Of a DNA stretch of 64,000 bases, positions 25,401 through 39,600 are shown piece by piece. The stretch spans positions 13,438,501 through 13,502,500 of the forward strand of contig CM036633.1 in assembly GCA_020746105.1 (NCBI GenBank). Direction: 5' to 3'. Below the pieces are notes generated by a model that worked only from the letters and a program-made list of their open reading frames with translations, searched no databases and was not told the DNA's origin. The first letter of the stretch is position 1. Every line of letters starts with the position of its first letter. Position numbers and translations under genes: made by a program. This DNA is from Trogon surrucura (Eukaryota > Chordata > Aves > Trogoniformes > Trogonidae).

Positions 25401-27498
25401 CCCGGGCACTGGCAATCCCTGGTGCCCAGAGGTTTTCCAGCTATTGATTTTGCGTATGGGGGACCCTTACTGATGAATCAGTTTGGGAGGGGTGGGGGGG
25501 TCCTGTCCAACCGCAGCCCTGCTGATGTAGATCAGGGCTGCAGAGGAAGGATCCCCTCCTATTTGTTCCTTCTAGCTCATGTGCTGCAAAGCTCATTTAT
25601 CGCGTTACCAAATGCTGAATCCAGCCCATGACATAGAGCAAGATGCTGTTAGAATAACAACATAAATTGTTGTATTTGGAATGACAACTCAGCTCTAATG
25701 TGAAAGGGAAGGAGGAGAGAGATATTTTTTTTTAAATGCGTTTGGTCAAGGAAAGAGTTCTAGTTTTTGCTCAAACTGTCGACTTTCTTCAGAGTAAAAT
25801 AATTTCTTCGCTAATGAGATCCAGCCTGAGTTAGGAAAAGAAAGTGAGTTCATTCAGCAGATGCATCTTTGCTATTCCTCTGATTAAACAAAAACATGAT
25901 TTCTAGACAGTGGCTTTTTTCTCTCTGTTCTCCCAGATCTAATTACTTGCCATGCAAAAAAAAAAAAAAAAAAGCTTTTTCTAATGAAATCCAACATGCA
26001 CTAACAAAGACCAGGTTGGCATTGACATTGACACCTTTTGCTCCAATTCTTGCAAACGGTACCAGAGAATCATCTTATTAGCACAGGGAAGTTTGGGTGA
26101 GTGGTGCTGACGGAGCCTGTGACATCGCTGCTGTGCAGCCCGATTTTTTCCGTAGGCTGCATTAGCGGGACTGAGCCAACACGAAGGCTCAATCTGAGAG
26201 CTCATCACATACTAATTTACTGCTAGTCCTGCTATAAATAATGCATGCCGATGGGGAGCTGCAATGGCCTTTAGTGGAGTAATGCACTCAGGCTTTCTTC
26301 CTCCCGCAGAGGCCAAACCTCACGTCTCTGCTGGTACCGCAGGAGAAACTCTTTCAAAACCACCTCGGTGACTTCGGGTCGTTATGGGAAAGTCACTGGG
26401 GTTTGGGCATCTTTCATCTCAGTCGAGGTATTTCTGTCTCCGTCAGGCTACTTCTTCCTTTATCGGCAGGAAATGCTGGCTAAAAAAGCAGAAAGCAGGC
26501 AAAAGATCCATTGGGATTTTCCATGGGAATGAGATGTGGATCCCCTGCAGGGTTGCCCAGTCACTTCGGTTCATTCCCTGCAGTGGAGGGGAGGACAAGA
26601 ATGGTCTCGGCTGCACTATCCCTAGTGCTGCTGGAGAAGGAGGTCTGAGAGACCCCCAGAAGCAGCAGCAGGGTGCTCCTAGTGGGGCAGAAGGACTCAT
26701 CCTGACCTATGTCTCAGCCCTGGAAGATGAGAAACTTGTGAGTCAGAATTGATCTTGAGAAACACGGTCGAGAGGTTTTCTGAAAATCCATCTGAATGCA
26801 TTTTTCCCCCTCCAAGAGGAGCATCCAGGTCATCCACTCTTCCCAGTATTGCACTGCCTGCGTAGTCAGGGTGAAACCTGGAGCTTCTCCTGCAGAGCCG
26901 TGCAGTCTGTGACTCTCCAGATTTTCAGTACAAGGGGCGGTTTTAGTGACAGACTGGATATTTTTGGTTTCTGTTCCACCTCTTCTTTCTGAAGGATCTT
27001 GAGAGAGCTTGGCTGACACCTTCCCTGCCTTGCGTGGTTTTGTTTTTTTTCCTCCTTATTTCTTCAGTTAACTCCCTCTTGTGTCCCTTTACAAAACCCC
27101 GATGGAGCTTTGGCCTTTCTACCCACGAACAGGCCATGGCTGCGTAGGGCTTATACTGTTTGTGATGAGTAAATGTAGCTTCCCTGTAATTTTCTTCCCT
27201 TCCTTTTACTGGCATTTCAACAGTGCTGTGAATTTTCTTGCAGGATTCTAGTATCTGATATAATACGGTCTCTTGCTGCCTGTTTTTTCATGTCTATTTG
27301 TTTTAGCCTCAACTTCCCCTCCTAACCCGAGTTTCCAATATCCCTGTTGCTTGCCATCATCAATGCTCCCTTTGATAGAATTAATTGAGGTTGAATTTTG
27401 GTTTTCAGCAGAATGACTGTGGTTTAATAATTTCTTGAATTATTTCACCAAACAGAGTTTGATGTTTACGTCCTCCTTTATTTCTTTCCTGCTCTTTT
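25401..27498. other. Intergenic stretch, nothing recognised
   Basis: Contains a poly-A of about 18 bases near 25,956 and otherwise unique sequence. Short open frames show no family features. Confidence 0.6.
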
Positions 27499-27586
27499 CA
27501 TAGAATCATAGAATGCGTTGGGTTGAAAAGGACTTTTAAAGGTCATCTAGTCCAGCCCCCCTGCTGTAAACAGGGACATCTTTAAC
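27499..27586 (-). mobile_element. Short CR1 3'-end fragment, minus strand
   Basis: On the plus strand the piece begins CATAGAATCATAGAATG (reversed octamers), then GGTTGAAAAGGACTTTTAAA and GGTCATCTAGTCCAGCCCCC, and breaks off after CAGGGACATCTTTAAC. It is a reversed CR1 3' UTR of under 100 bases, well preserved and so probably younger than its neighbours. Confidence 0.88.
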
Positions 27587-30500
27587 TTTTTTCCATGAGA
27601 AGTTTAAGGATTTATGTACTTTGAAATTATTTTTGCTGGTTTTGTTGTTGTTTTCAGTTCCTCTTATGTCACTATAAAGCTGTTCTTCCTGAGAGTGGCC
27701 CTGGGCCACCTGATGAGGTGTATTGAGGCTGCTCCTGTCCATGGGAGTGGAGACTACTTATGGGGAGGACTGTGAACTTAAGAAGTAGTACCGTGAGAGT
27801 TGTGTTGCATCCTCCACTTTGCATCCATCCTGTTGTGCACGTGCCCCTGCAAGGTGCGGGGATGTGCTGGTGCAGTGTAAGGTGCAAGGCACTCAGGGAT
27901 AGTGTTGGTGGGCTTTCTTGGGCAGGGGTCCCCAGTGCTGTGCTGTGCATGGGCAGTGCTCAAGCCCCTCGTCACACCTTGGTGGCCAAAGGAACGAGCT
28001 GGATCCCCTGGACTCAAGCAGGAGTGGTCCAGGACAGTGAGAGCCATCAGGGCTGAGCCTGAGGCACCAACAGGTGCAGAGGATGCAGCGAAGCCGTGCC
28101 CTGCCCTAGTGAGGCAGTGCCTGAAGATCCTCCAAACATTGAGAAGCTGGTTTTCCTCCTGCAAAGCTGGCTGCTCTGAAGAAAACCCTTCAAGCTCCCA
28201 TAAAAGCTACCATACATTCAGTAGAGCTCCTTGGGACCCTTGAGCTGTGTCCCCTGTTTGCGTGACAGCATTGTTAAACGACATATCCAAAGGCCCTCAG
28301 AAATAGTCTTTTCAAGGTTTCTCCCAGGATCTAGTTTGAGACATAGATGTATCAGGGCCACCCCCAGCCCCGGCAGTCCTGGGCAGCTTCCCTGGGACTC
28401 CACCTGCAGCCCCAGCCTTCCTCACAGCTCATCCTACCCCACAAGCTCCCCATCTCCAAAGCTGAGCCCCATAGCAAGCCCTTGGGCCAGGGGGCTGGGA
28501 GGAACACGGATCTCATGCCAAACAGCGGCCACCACCAAGGAGCAGCAAAATTCAGCCGCCAAGAACTTGGGTTCCAGTCAAATCCCTGGTCGCACCGTGA
28601 GAGTCCCCAGCTTATTAACCACCGAGGCAGCAGCCCAGCTTTGTCTGAGAGAGGATTTAGGAAATCTAGCAAGCTGTTTTGCTGTTAGATGCTGAAAGGC
28701 AAAGAACGGAGCTGTAGTATTTTTTTATTTTTTTTTTCTCTGAGTCCCTTTTTATCTTTTGGCAGCCCTTTGTACAATTAAATAGCTCCACGAGGATGCC
28801 ATATGTTGCCAATAGTTTTACACTTCTCAGTAGTGGGAGGCTGGAACGCTTTCCAAATTGACATGATAGGAACCCATTACAAAATTCTTCTTTAAGAGGA
28901 ACAGCTAAATGTTCTGTCAAGGAACTGAATTAAAAATAGACTGACTGGTATTGTTATCTCCCCAGAAGAATGCACTTGGCATCACACATAACACGGTACA
29001 TCTGGTGGTACATCTCTGAATCGCCGATGCCCAAACACTGGTCTGCTAGGGCTGTAAGAGGTGAGGTGCAGAGCAGGGTCAAGACCCAGGGCAGTCAGTT
29101 TGGGACCTCTCTTCTGGACGACATCAGCTTGGTCCTGCTGAATCCATTGCCCTGGGCTCTGTGCTCTCTCTGGACAGACTGCCACTGTGAAGGACAGCAC
29201 AGGAGGACCTCATGGAACTGTCTTCACTCAACTGAGCTCCGGCACCTCCCAGATAAGCTTCTTCCTGGTGTACTGGAGCACAAATTCACCCAAGTGCACC
29301 CCAGGTGAAAGCTAGAACGTGCCAAATCCAACTGCCTTTCAGCACAGTCTGCCTGTGCACACAAAACCAGCTCCGGATGCATTTGTTTTCCCACCATTTG
29401 TTGTCTTCATGAAAATACGAATTTTTGCCCTTCCCCATCTGTACCTTATCTTTGATTGCCTTGTTCTTGTTTGCTCAGTGACTCGTCTTGGCAGGGCAGG
29501 TGACTCGTTCTGCTGTGGGACCGGTGGGGACCCATCCCACACACAGCTGTGAGTGGTGGAAGGGAGATCTCATAACAGCTTGATAGCAACTATTAAGTAA
29601 ATACCACATACTGGGGGGGAAAAAAAAAAGCTTCACTTCAAGCTCAAGCAGGGTGGGGTTAACTATCAGAACAGAGTTGTTTACCTTGGGCTGAAGAGCA
29701 TGGATAGGGGGACTTGGAAAATCTGCTCCCGTGAATTACTGGTTTCCACAAAGGCTTCTGTTATACAGCAGTGACAGCTTAAATAAGCAGAAATTTCTTG
29801 GAAGGATTTTCTTTTTGTCTCAGTTATGCCTTTACTACAATCCCAGAGCATCATTCACACAATCAGAAATTGCCAGTGTGTTGGGTACTACAATTGCCAG
29901 TTGGAGCTGCCCCTTTATTTACTCTGATTTTGAGTGTTGATATTGAGTTGGGTTTGGGAGGGAAAAAAAAAAACCAACAACGTGGCTGATTCCTGCTGGA
30001 GTCTGAAACTCGTAGCGAAACGGCAGCAGAACAAGGACTGTGGTGGTGGCAACCTTTGGTCTGAGCAGGAGCGGATCAGGATAAGTTTATTTGGTGTGGC
30101 TCTCCGGCTAGAGTGAAAGACAGCCCACGGCCTCTGCATAATTCAGACTGGACGGCTGCAAGATCAGTTGCCAAACCGAGAGATTTCTCATGTGTCTGCC
30201 AAAAAAACCTCAGAGAGCAGTACCTAGTGAGGTAAAACATACCCAGAACCGTGCTGTAGGAATGCCATTTTGGTAAAGAAATCAAAGGTAAAGGATAACT
30301 GATTCAAATTATTATTATTTTTTACCTTTCCCCTTGGTTCACTAAATGAAACACGTACAGCCAGCTGTGGAAGAGCCGCCCATCCCTGGCAGGTCTCTCT
30401 TGCTCATTTTCTTCCGTGCATCTCCCCGTGATGGCCCATGGCTATAGGGAGGGCTGGTACCCGTCCTGTCCTCCCACAGCACCTCGCCACGGAGCCTTTT

Positions 30501-30768
30501 GAGCCCCATGGGCTGGGGAGTTCTTTTGTTCACCCATTTCTGAGAGGATGCTGCAAAATGCACGATGCCTTTTGTGGGAGCAGGTATGGAGCACGCTTGA
30601 CCAAGCAGGTTGCAGCAATCCTTACCTCAAGGCCAAGTTAAGATTTTGCCTTCTGGAGAGGATTAAGTGTCCATGGGCTGGAGCACATCAGCCTTTCAGC
30701 TCTAGCCTCTGAGACCAATTCCAGCCTCAGGCAAGAGTGAGAATTTTAGGTACTGCCCTGTGCAGAGC
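27587..30768. other. Intergenic stretch, nothing recognised
   Basis: GC-richer unique sequence around 27,700-28,650 and AT-richer after. Overlapping open frames of up to 154 codons at 28,231-28,695 occur on both strands, as expected from local base composition. No exon is recognised. Confidence 0.55.
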
Positions 30769-30938
30769 ACAGTGGTAGAGTCACCATCCCTTGAGATACA
30801 TAAAAGGTGTGTAGATGTGGTGCTCAGGGACATGGTTTAATGGTGGACCTGGCATTTCTGGGTTAATGGTTGAACTCGATGATCTTAAAGGTCCTTTCCA
30901 ACCTAAACGATTCTCTGGTTCTGTGATTCTGTTCTGGC
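30769..30938 (+). mobile_element. CR1 3'-end fragment
   Basis: Plus-strand CR1 end. It contains GTAGATGTGGTGCTCAGGGA, CATGGTTTAATGGTGGACCT, a GATGATCTTAAAGGTCCTTT stretch, and three degenerate octamers in tandem (ATTCTCTG, GTTCTGTG, ATTCTGTT at 30910-30933). The CATGGTTTAATGGTGG feature is shared with the copy near 48,947, which suggests the same CR1 subfamily. Confidence 0.87.
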
Positions 30939-33900
30939 TGTCTGGCCCTGGCTGCTCGGGCTCCCCGTGTGATGCTGCCAAATCCAAGCCAGGCAAAATT
31001 CAGGCAACCTTGCAGATCTGCACAGAATTGGAGTGAAGTCCCCCTCTCCTTCTTCCTAGGCTGTGCAAGCCATGCCTGTGGTTTCACACGGGAGGAACAA
31101 GCCACCTCTGCAGGTGGAAGTTCCTTTGTGCCTTTCCCAGGATGCGCAGAGCTCCTCAGCTCAAAGAGGGGACCGTGGGTGAAACCTGAGCCATTGCCAT
31201 GCAGGAGCTCAGGCTGGATCATCGAGTCCTGTCTCCTCTGAAGCTCAATGAATCTAGAAAAACCATCTCCCCTTGTCATCGGTGCGAAGAGATTCACAGC
31301 ACCTGCACAAAAGTGCTTTTATGTCTGCTTCATGCATATTGAGAGTTGACATTAAAAGGGAGAGAAAGGAAGAACAATCCATTAGGCTCTGTGCACTAAA
31401 TCCTAGATTTCAAACTGACATGTCTAAAAATACCTATGATATGAAAGCAGATACAGCATGATAATTATATACTGCAGGTCTATTGTACTATTGTACTCTA
31501 TATGGAATTCCTGCTCCAGCATCTACCGCTACCGTTGTAAGAGACAGGAGCAAACCAGCCTGGCTAAAATGAAGAACCGTGCGGGTGGATGGGTTAGCGT
31601 TATCAGCATCTCGAAATGCTCCGGACTCTGGTCCAAGGCTCTTGGGTGTGGAGTGCTGGGATTTGGCGCTGGGGAGCTCTGGCTGGGTTTGACGTGTTTC
31701 TTTCCAGAGTCTTTTGATGGCTCAACTGAAACAAGTTTCTTGTGTGCAGTGGTTAGCATCTATGTTTTCCCACTTTCTGGAGAGATTTCTTGTTTCCTTG
31801 GGTGTGGCAGAAAGCGTGCATCACAAAACTGCCGACCTCAAGTTGGTATGGGAGGAGCCACCCGTGCTCTGAATCATGTAGCTGTGTGAAATGATGAATT
31901 CTAGTGTTTCTAGCAATTTCCTGTAGCTAGAAACTCGGGTGAAAATGAAGATCAAATTGTCGTCTAATTAGTTAAGGATCTAATTTTATACAAATAAGCT
32001 TGGTAAATCACGTTGATCATTGTATGTAGCTTGTTTAAAGTGAGCTCCACAACGTGCAGCACCCATAGCCATGTGTACGGCCCACCCCCTCGCTTTCACA
32101 CTCGGTGACTGGGAAAGCATGGGACACATTTGTCTAAGAACCAAGGCTGCTTCTAGATATCTGCTGCCCGCCCAAGGAAACATGCAACATCCTCCTAGTC
32201 CAGGCAGTCCGGCAGTGGGCTGGTTTGGGAAAAAGCTGTTTAAGCGAGGACTGCGGGGAGCAGGATGGAGGAGACGCTGCCAAGTCCCTGCGTGTCGCCC
32301 CGCTGTCTCCACCTCTGGTACCCGAGTTGCATTTTCCAGCTTTTGCAGAGGTTTTGGAAGCAAATCGTGGTCAGGTGTGGTCAGCACAGACCTCAGCACC
32401 CTCTGCAGGTGATGGATCAGGAGCCTCTGACTGGTTCAGCTGCTCTGCCAGCTCCTTCTCACCTTGCCCTTTCAAGTGGCCGGGACAGATGGGCTGCTGG
32501 GATGAGCTGGCAATATTTCTGGGTTTAGCTGGTGAAGCAGGCTGGGATCCTCCAGATGAAAGACTCTATAAAAAGGCAAGTTATTCCCTGTAATTTGAGA
32601 GTACTGCCAACCCCAAATGCTAAAAAACTCTGAGGTTCCCAAACCACAGAACCAGCCAAACTGTCACAAGATTTTTATTTTTAATTGGAGCGCCTTCTTA
32701 TTTTCCTTCTGGTTTTGAGCCGTTGGGTCATGTTCTTATTTGCAGAGGAGAGTCACGACGAAGCACAAAGCGTCTGGTTTTCAGAAGCGAAACCTGAACC
32801 TCTCTCATGATCATGTGTCTCTAGGAGATGAGGCTTCTGTAAAATGTCAAAGAGGGGCGGGGAGCATCATGACAACAGCACCAGGGTTGAGCAGGTGCCT
32901 TTTTTCTCTCATCTGACCGCCGTGCCGTGTCCCTGCGGGTGTCTCACGCTGCTCGTTGCACCCTTGCCCCCGTCATGTCCCCGAAATTGTCCTTTCCCAG
33001 AGTGGGGCAGCCAGCTCTGTGGGAGGAAATTGCTCCTCCTGCTCTTTGAGCAAACCACCTGCGCTGAAACGGGTCAAAAGCAAAGCTGTGAGGTTCACAT
33101 GTCCCTGCGGTGAGGGCAGGGGACATGCGACAGGGCGGGTGGGGCTGTCACCTTCAGCACCAGGGGACCAGGGCAGTGAGGGCCGGGACAGGGTATGTCA
33201 TTGCTACTGATGCTCACTGCCAAAATTGCTAGAAAAAAAACAGCAGGAAAAGCCCTGGAAGAAGGCAGCTAGTTTTTTTAAATTATTTATTACCTAACAG
33301 TGACAGTCCCTCACATGTCCACCCCACTCCCGGCAGTGACCGCGCTGTGTTTTAGGGGTGCCAAAAGCAAACACCACCCAACCCATGCATTTTGAGACCA
33401 GGGTTTAAGCTTATTTCTCTTCCTGTGCTAATGTACAGAGCCCAACCCACAGCTCTCGTGCTCTCAGCTGAGCTTCTGGAGGCACCACAGCACGGTCACA
33501 AGTTTGTTCTTCCACAGACCCATCAGCTGGGGCACACGAGCAAGTGTTGCAGTCCCCTACCAGGGAAACGAACCCTGAGTCATGTCCCTTTCCTCAGGAA
33601 TTGTGAGAAACAGACCCCAGGTCTCCCAAATCCTTGGCGTGTGTTGAACAGTTCTAGAAGAAACTCCTGCGTGAGGCACGGCTGTATGTCCAGGACACCG
33701 AATACCTGGTGGAGTTGGAAATTAAACCTTGGGGGCTGACATGGACCATGCCCTACTCACAACGGTGTAGCTGATGGGATGGGATCCCCCAATCTGCTGT
33801 GGAAGAAGCTGCACCTCTGTGCCTCGGTTTCCCCATTTGTAAAACAGGCACATGGGTGCCGCTTCTGTAGGCGGAGTGCTCTGACATGGATTCCTGCCAA

Positions 33901-36507
33901 AAATGCTGGATGAAAGGCAGGAGCAGCAAACCAGGGAGGGCCAGCGCAAGCTCAGAGTTGCTCAGTAACCCCCGTGGCAGGGCTGGGATCTGCGGGCACC
34001 TCTCCCATGTGGACAGGGTGGCCCTGGAGACAGGATGCCTTGGCCCTAAGGCTTGCTGTGCCCTTACAGCTCTTTCTGTCAGGCTGCTTCAGCATCCGTG
34101 TGAAGCAAGAAGGCACCGAGCTAGACACAGGCCTCGGAGGAGGAGGCAGGGAGAAAAAGGGTACGAGGCAGGTGGAGGCAAAACAAAATTTCAGTGTCTG
34201 CGTAACCCTGGCTGTCTCTGTACGGGCTTTTTTTTTACCATTCCTCCCAGCTTTCAGCCATGTCATGACAGTTTTCCACTGACATACCTATCCTGACAGA
34301 AACCGTACTTTGGATACCATTATTTGTAAAATTTCCTAAGAGAATATGCTACTGTAACGACTTTCCTACTTGTATAAGGTGAGCCATGCTGCAAGGGTTG
34401 CGCATCTCTGTCAGTATCAGGTGTGTGTGGAACACAGAGAGAAATTCTCAGAAACAGGAGCTCTGAAATCAGTCCTACCAGGAAATTAGGACAAAGGGAG
34501 ATACTACACCTTCCTTTTATTTTTTTTTCAGAGCAAGAAAAAAGTCGTGGAACAGAAAGAGAAAGGGTGTTGTGCAAATAGGGGAAAGAAAAAGGAAAAG
34601 GAAAGATAATAGCTGGGAAGAAGAAAGACAATGTGGAAGGAGGTAGGCAACATACGTGCAAGGAGAAGGGAAAAAGAAGGGATACAGGTGCTTGGGGAAG
34701 CCAAAGCTGGCTGGCACAAGGTGACTTGTACTCGATGGGCAGGTGCGGCAGATAAATTGCCCGCGGGACCTCTGCCAAGAAAACCAGCCTCATCCCCTCG
34801 GGTTTGTTGTTTCTTCCTGCCCCTGGAGGATCTCCGAGCGCGCAGCCCCGGGTACGTGTTGCTTGCAAACCGCCCGTGAGGAGAGACGTTGTGTGCCATG
34901 CTCCTCTGCCGGGGCTGGCTTCACCCTTCCTGCCCTGGCCCCCTTGAAGAAGGGAGGGGAGTTTGGGGTAAAGTCCAGAAATCTCGTGTAGCTTGGCTTG
35001 TTTTTTACAGGATTAGCTATTCTTCTGCATCATCGCGTAGGATAAAACCGTCAAGCAACCAGGTTCCTGTCACTGTTAAGGTCACCTGCAGGAACTAGTC
35101 TGGATTCTCTAGAGCAAAACCTGAGTCTGCTCACACCATGTGAAGTAAGATGGGCTGTGACAAATTTCTAAGCTACTTCTCCACCGTTTTTCCTGCCACC
35201 GCCAAAAATTCCCGTCGTCACCGGGCGGAGCAGGGGCTGGCACGGGTTCGTCCGCCCAACGTACGGGAAACCCTGGCGTCTCCAGTATTTGCCATCGTGA
35301 ATTGAAATGATATTTGTCTTCTGATAAAAGGTTGGTACTTTGCTCTTTCGCAAGCTACTTTTAAAAGCAGTTACTCTGGGGAGTAATTTAACTCTTTCTA
35401 ATAAGCTCCGTCCCTGCCTCTGCCTGAGCTGACATAAAACCTCATGAAGCTCCTGAATACTCAGAGATATCCAGATCCCCTTGCTGAGGGAGGAAAGATC
35501 CATCCCGAAGGAAAGTTATTAGTGCTGAAGCTTTTAGGGGTCTGGCAGTTCTTGTGTGATACGAAGAATCACATCCCAGCCAGAAGTGCCTTCAGGGCTG
35601 GTGGTCCTCTCTGCTCTCCCAGTTCCTTCCTGAGAGAGGGAGCCTGGAAGGACCATCCAGGATGGTCCAGCCCCACACACGGTGGGGACTGCATCACCCA
35701 GTGGGGGCAGGTTCCCCGGTGATTCACATCATACCCGAAGAGCGGTGGTGCCCACAGCACTTCCTTCAGAGGAGTCACTAACTAGTTAATCTGAGAAAGC
35801 CGAATAGGAAAAAAATGGTCATGGTGAACACTATTTGCCAAGTGACAGAAAAGAAAAAAAATAAAAATAAAATTGTGATTCATTTTTGGGGGTAACTGTA
35901 GTTCAAACATCCTCAGAGAAGGTTAACTACTCATGACAGTATGCCCAGAAATAATTTATTTGGCAGTGGATGAGAAAAGAAAAAATAAAAAAGTTGAATA
36001 AACTATTTTTGGATAGCACTGGCGAGGCAGGAGCAAGGAGCAGAATGTATTGAGAGGTGGGTCGGTGCAGCCAAGCCCTGATCAGGCATTGGGTCCCACC
36101 TGCACTCGCCAGGACAAGCAGCGAGCTGGCCCCTCTCAGCTCCCCATCCCCAGACCAGGATGGAACCGCTGGTTTCTGTCCCTCCCTCCCTCCTTCTCAG
36201 CCCCCTGAGCTTCAATGCTATATGGTGGGCACGGGGCCAGTTTGCTGGAGGAGCCTTGCAGAAGGAAACCTTTGGTCAAGGGGTAAAATTACTTGGAAAA
36301 TGAAAGCCATGGTGCCAGGCAGTGGCAGAGCCGTAGGAAGAAAACCCTGATTAGTATTCCTAGAGCTCTGCACTTTTTCGGAAGAAAAGCACCTACATTT
36401 AGCAGCCAGAGTAAATATCATGCCTTAATATTGTGTGTTAATAGACTCGCTTTTTCAGCTACTGATGACGGTAGTTTTGGAAAATTTATTGTTGCTATAA
36501 AACCAGA

Positions 36508-36545
36508 CTCTCTCTCTCTCACTCTCCCCTCTCCCTCTCTCTTCT
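36508..36545 (+). repeat. CT microsatellite / pyrimidine tract
   Basis: A CT-dinucleotide run (CTCTCTCTCTCTC) continues into an imperfect CT-rich stretch broken by a single A at 36521. Confidence 0.9.
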
Positions 36546-36670
36546 GCTAATTGACAAAGAGGCCCAGTAATTAAAGGACAATAAAAGTTTTCCAGTAATT
36601 AGTTTCTGTTGTTTGGTTACAGGCCATCAATTGTTCTTTAATAATACCAATCGTTAGCATGCAGTAGTCA
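36530..36670. promoter_or_regulatory. AT-rich motif cluster, candidate conserved element
   Basis: Just after a pyrimidine repeat lie CTAATTGACAAAG, CAGTAATTAAAGGACAATAA, CCAGTAATTAG and CATCAATTGTTCTTTAATAA. These include homeodomain TAATTA/TAATTG cores and SOX-type ACAAT/ATTGT cores. No coding potential is seen. Confidence 0.22.
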
Positions 36671-39600
36671 GTGGGCTCTCAAAGGCTTCTGGGGCACAAC
36701 CACTTACCAACACTACACATTCCATTCCCATGAGGGCATCCTGCATCCAGCCAGAGATTAACCCTCTCCTAGGATGAAGTGCTCCTACCCTGCCTTGTGT
36801 TTTTGGGTAAACAGCTCACATAACTAATGACCAGGAGCCGGCAATTAGCGGAAAGTAATTACGGGTACCTGAGGAGCAGGGAGGTGGGCAGCTCAGGGGG
36901 ACAGTGCCGGGCACTGGCAGCCCTGGGGGTTATATACCTCCTCGACGTGGCCTGTCCTGCTAAAACTTTATTGCAAAATGCTCTTGCAAGGCTTAATTTT
37001 CCAGAGGGGCATTCCCAGCAGGATTAAGCGAACATCTAGGCAAGTAAGCGTATGCCCGGTGATCGAATGACTTCATATCTGCCTGCCTGAACGCTGGGTG
37101 TTACGCTCCAGGCTCAGCACGTTTGCAGGATCTGGTGCCTGCATGGCCATGGCTGGAGACAGCGTCCCCCTCGGCCTCTTCTTGCTTCTGCTGCACCCAG
37201 CTGAAGCCGCAGTGAGAATGCATCCAGCGAGCCTGTCTCTGGGACGTATCTCAGCCATGCAAAGATCTAAGGTTTGGATTACCCGATGTAAAACTTTAAC
37301 CATAAGATTAGCTTCCTAATTTAAAATAGGTGCCCAAGATCCCCTAATGGTGGTAGGTGCTACATGCTGGAGATGTTGCCCCTTGGATCTGCTCCTCTCT
37401 ACTGACTGCAGGCACATCACCCGGCCTGGGTGTCCAGCCTGGACCAAGGTCTCAACCCAGCCTGATGGCAAGAAAGATGAATCTGAGGAAAGTATTTAAT
37501 ACAGAAAGGAGAAATTCATCCCTTTCCCCTGCACAAGGTTTTTCACAGGTTCCTCATTTATACACTCAACTTGGAATGCTTTTGGCAGCTCTACCTCCAA
37601 TCAAATCCCATGCTGGCTACATGTTTGCTGATAATCTCCAATGGCATTGTTTCCTTACGTATGTCCCTCAGAAATTACAGCTCCTGGAGCTGGTGACTGC
37701 CCAGCAGTTTTATCCACCAATTGAAAAAAAAATAAAATAAAACTGAGCCTCAGCATTGCAGAGAAAAGATTAAAAATGCAGTCCTCAAAATTCAGAAAGC
37801 AAATTAAAAACACCTCCCCATCCCTTTTCCACACAGAGTTATACATAAATACATATAGATTGTTTCTGCAAGGCAGAGACCCAGTTTGGGGATATGTGAC
37901 TCACCGTTTTTGAATCCTTAGGGTTGCAAGGGAGGGCCTTCTTGCAGCACCTCTCCTCGAGCTGCAGCCTTTCGCTGACATTCACAGTGCATCTGGATTT
38001 AATACTTCCGTTTTTTTATTTCATTTTCCCCACCTTGCCTTCTGCAGCAGGTCTGATGTGAGGTGGAAACAGTTCTCCAAGGGCCTGGTCCTCAAAGGTG
38101 CCCCTCTAATGGAGATTTTACAGGAAACCTTCATCAGGGCTGGGGTTGGACAACCACGGAAACCGGTGGAGGCTGTTTCCAGGGAACAAAAAGACCATTT
38201 CTCCAAAGTTGGGGTTCTGCTTGTCCTGGAGGAGCTCCTCTCCTGTGGGCAGTTCCCTGCCCTCCCACCACCCATCTCTGCTTTCCATCAGAAATTCCTT
38301 ACGTGCTGCTGCTGAAGAGCCCGGCACCACCCCCATCAAAAATTTTGATTTTGTCTAATCAGAATTTTCTGACATTTCCTGGAAGATGCCCAAAGAGCAC
38401 TTAAACACTTTCGAAGCCTGGATTCTGGATAGGATTTCGGTCCATAAATAGCCAGGCTGAAGTTCAGTTAAATAATCATGGCGTCCAACCGTGTGGCCCC
38501 TGCCGGAAGCTCAGCATCAGCTTGTCACCCTGGGACAAGTGCAGCAGGGTTGTGCTGGGGTATCTGCAGCTTCCCCTCAGTCTCTCTGGCCACCTTGTCC
38601 ACCCAGTGCCTCTTCCTTGCAGCATCCTTTGCACAGGCTCAGCCTGGGCACGCCCTTGCCCCAGGAGCTGCTTTGGGAGAGCTGCCCACATGTCCCACAA
38701 TGACCCAACGCAGGCGTGCGTGGGTAGAAGAAATGTGGAGCTGCAGGTCCCAAGTTACCAGAGCAGACTTAATTTCAGCACTGCGCTGAAACCAGAGGCT
38801 GTGATCCCTCAGATCCCTACTGAGATGCTCAGTTACCCTGACTGAGGCTGGAGGTGGATGAAATGTGGGCAAGTGTCATGAAAGGCTCCTAAGAGGCTGC
38901 TCAACATCTGTTGAATTCTGCTCTCCGTCCACCTGCGTTGGAGCCCTCCTGGCTCAAATCTATACCCCATCCTTAGCTTCAGGGATTGCAGAGTGAAGGA
39001 GGAGCTGCCCATGTGTATGTAAAAATTATTCTCTGTTTCCTGCAATTTACAGGTGCCTCCCTCTTAATGATGTGGCCCGTACTGATGTGGCCTCTTCTGG
39101 TGGCCAGGGTGGGATCCTCCTCCCTCCATCTCTACACGATTATTTTAACCTCTATTTAATCTGATGGTAGCAAGCTGAGGTACCAAGGAGAAAACCTCAG
39201 TGCTTGTGCAGCGCATTATTTATTTATCAAAACGCTGGAGGAAAAGCTGCCAGAGCAGACAATTAGCGAGAAGCTTCTAGCTCTGTCCTGGCTCGATGGG
39301 GCCAAGGTTCCTGGGTGGGGGGGACAGGCATGGCTGCAAAGGGATGGGGTTTTGATAAAGACCAGCTCTCCTGCTTCTTCCCATTCCCTATGATGAAGCT
39401 TATAATGAGCTTTCCAGTGTCTGGGTTCAGCCCCACTCCTGTATTCCTGTAACAAGGCTGGGAGCATCTTCAGGCTGCACGGAGGTAGTGTGTAGCTGGA
39501 GGGGGACTGGTTTTGGCAAAAACTGAGGCATATCAGACAATCCATTTCCGAGACATGGGTCTTAGGGAAAATAAGTGTAATTCAGAGTGTTTGAAGCATC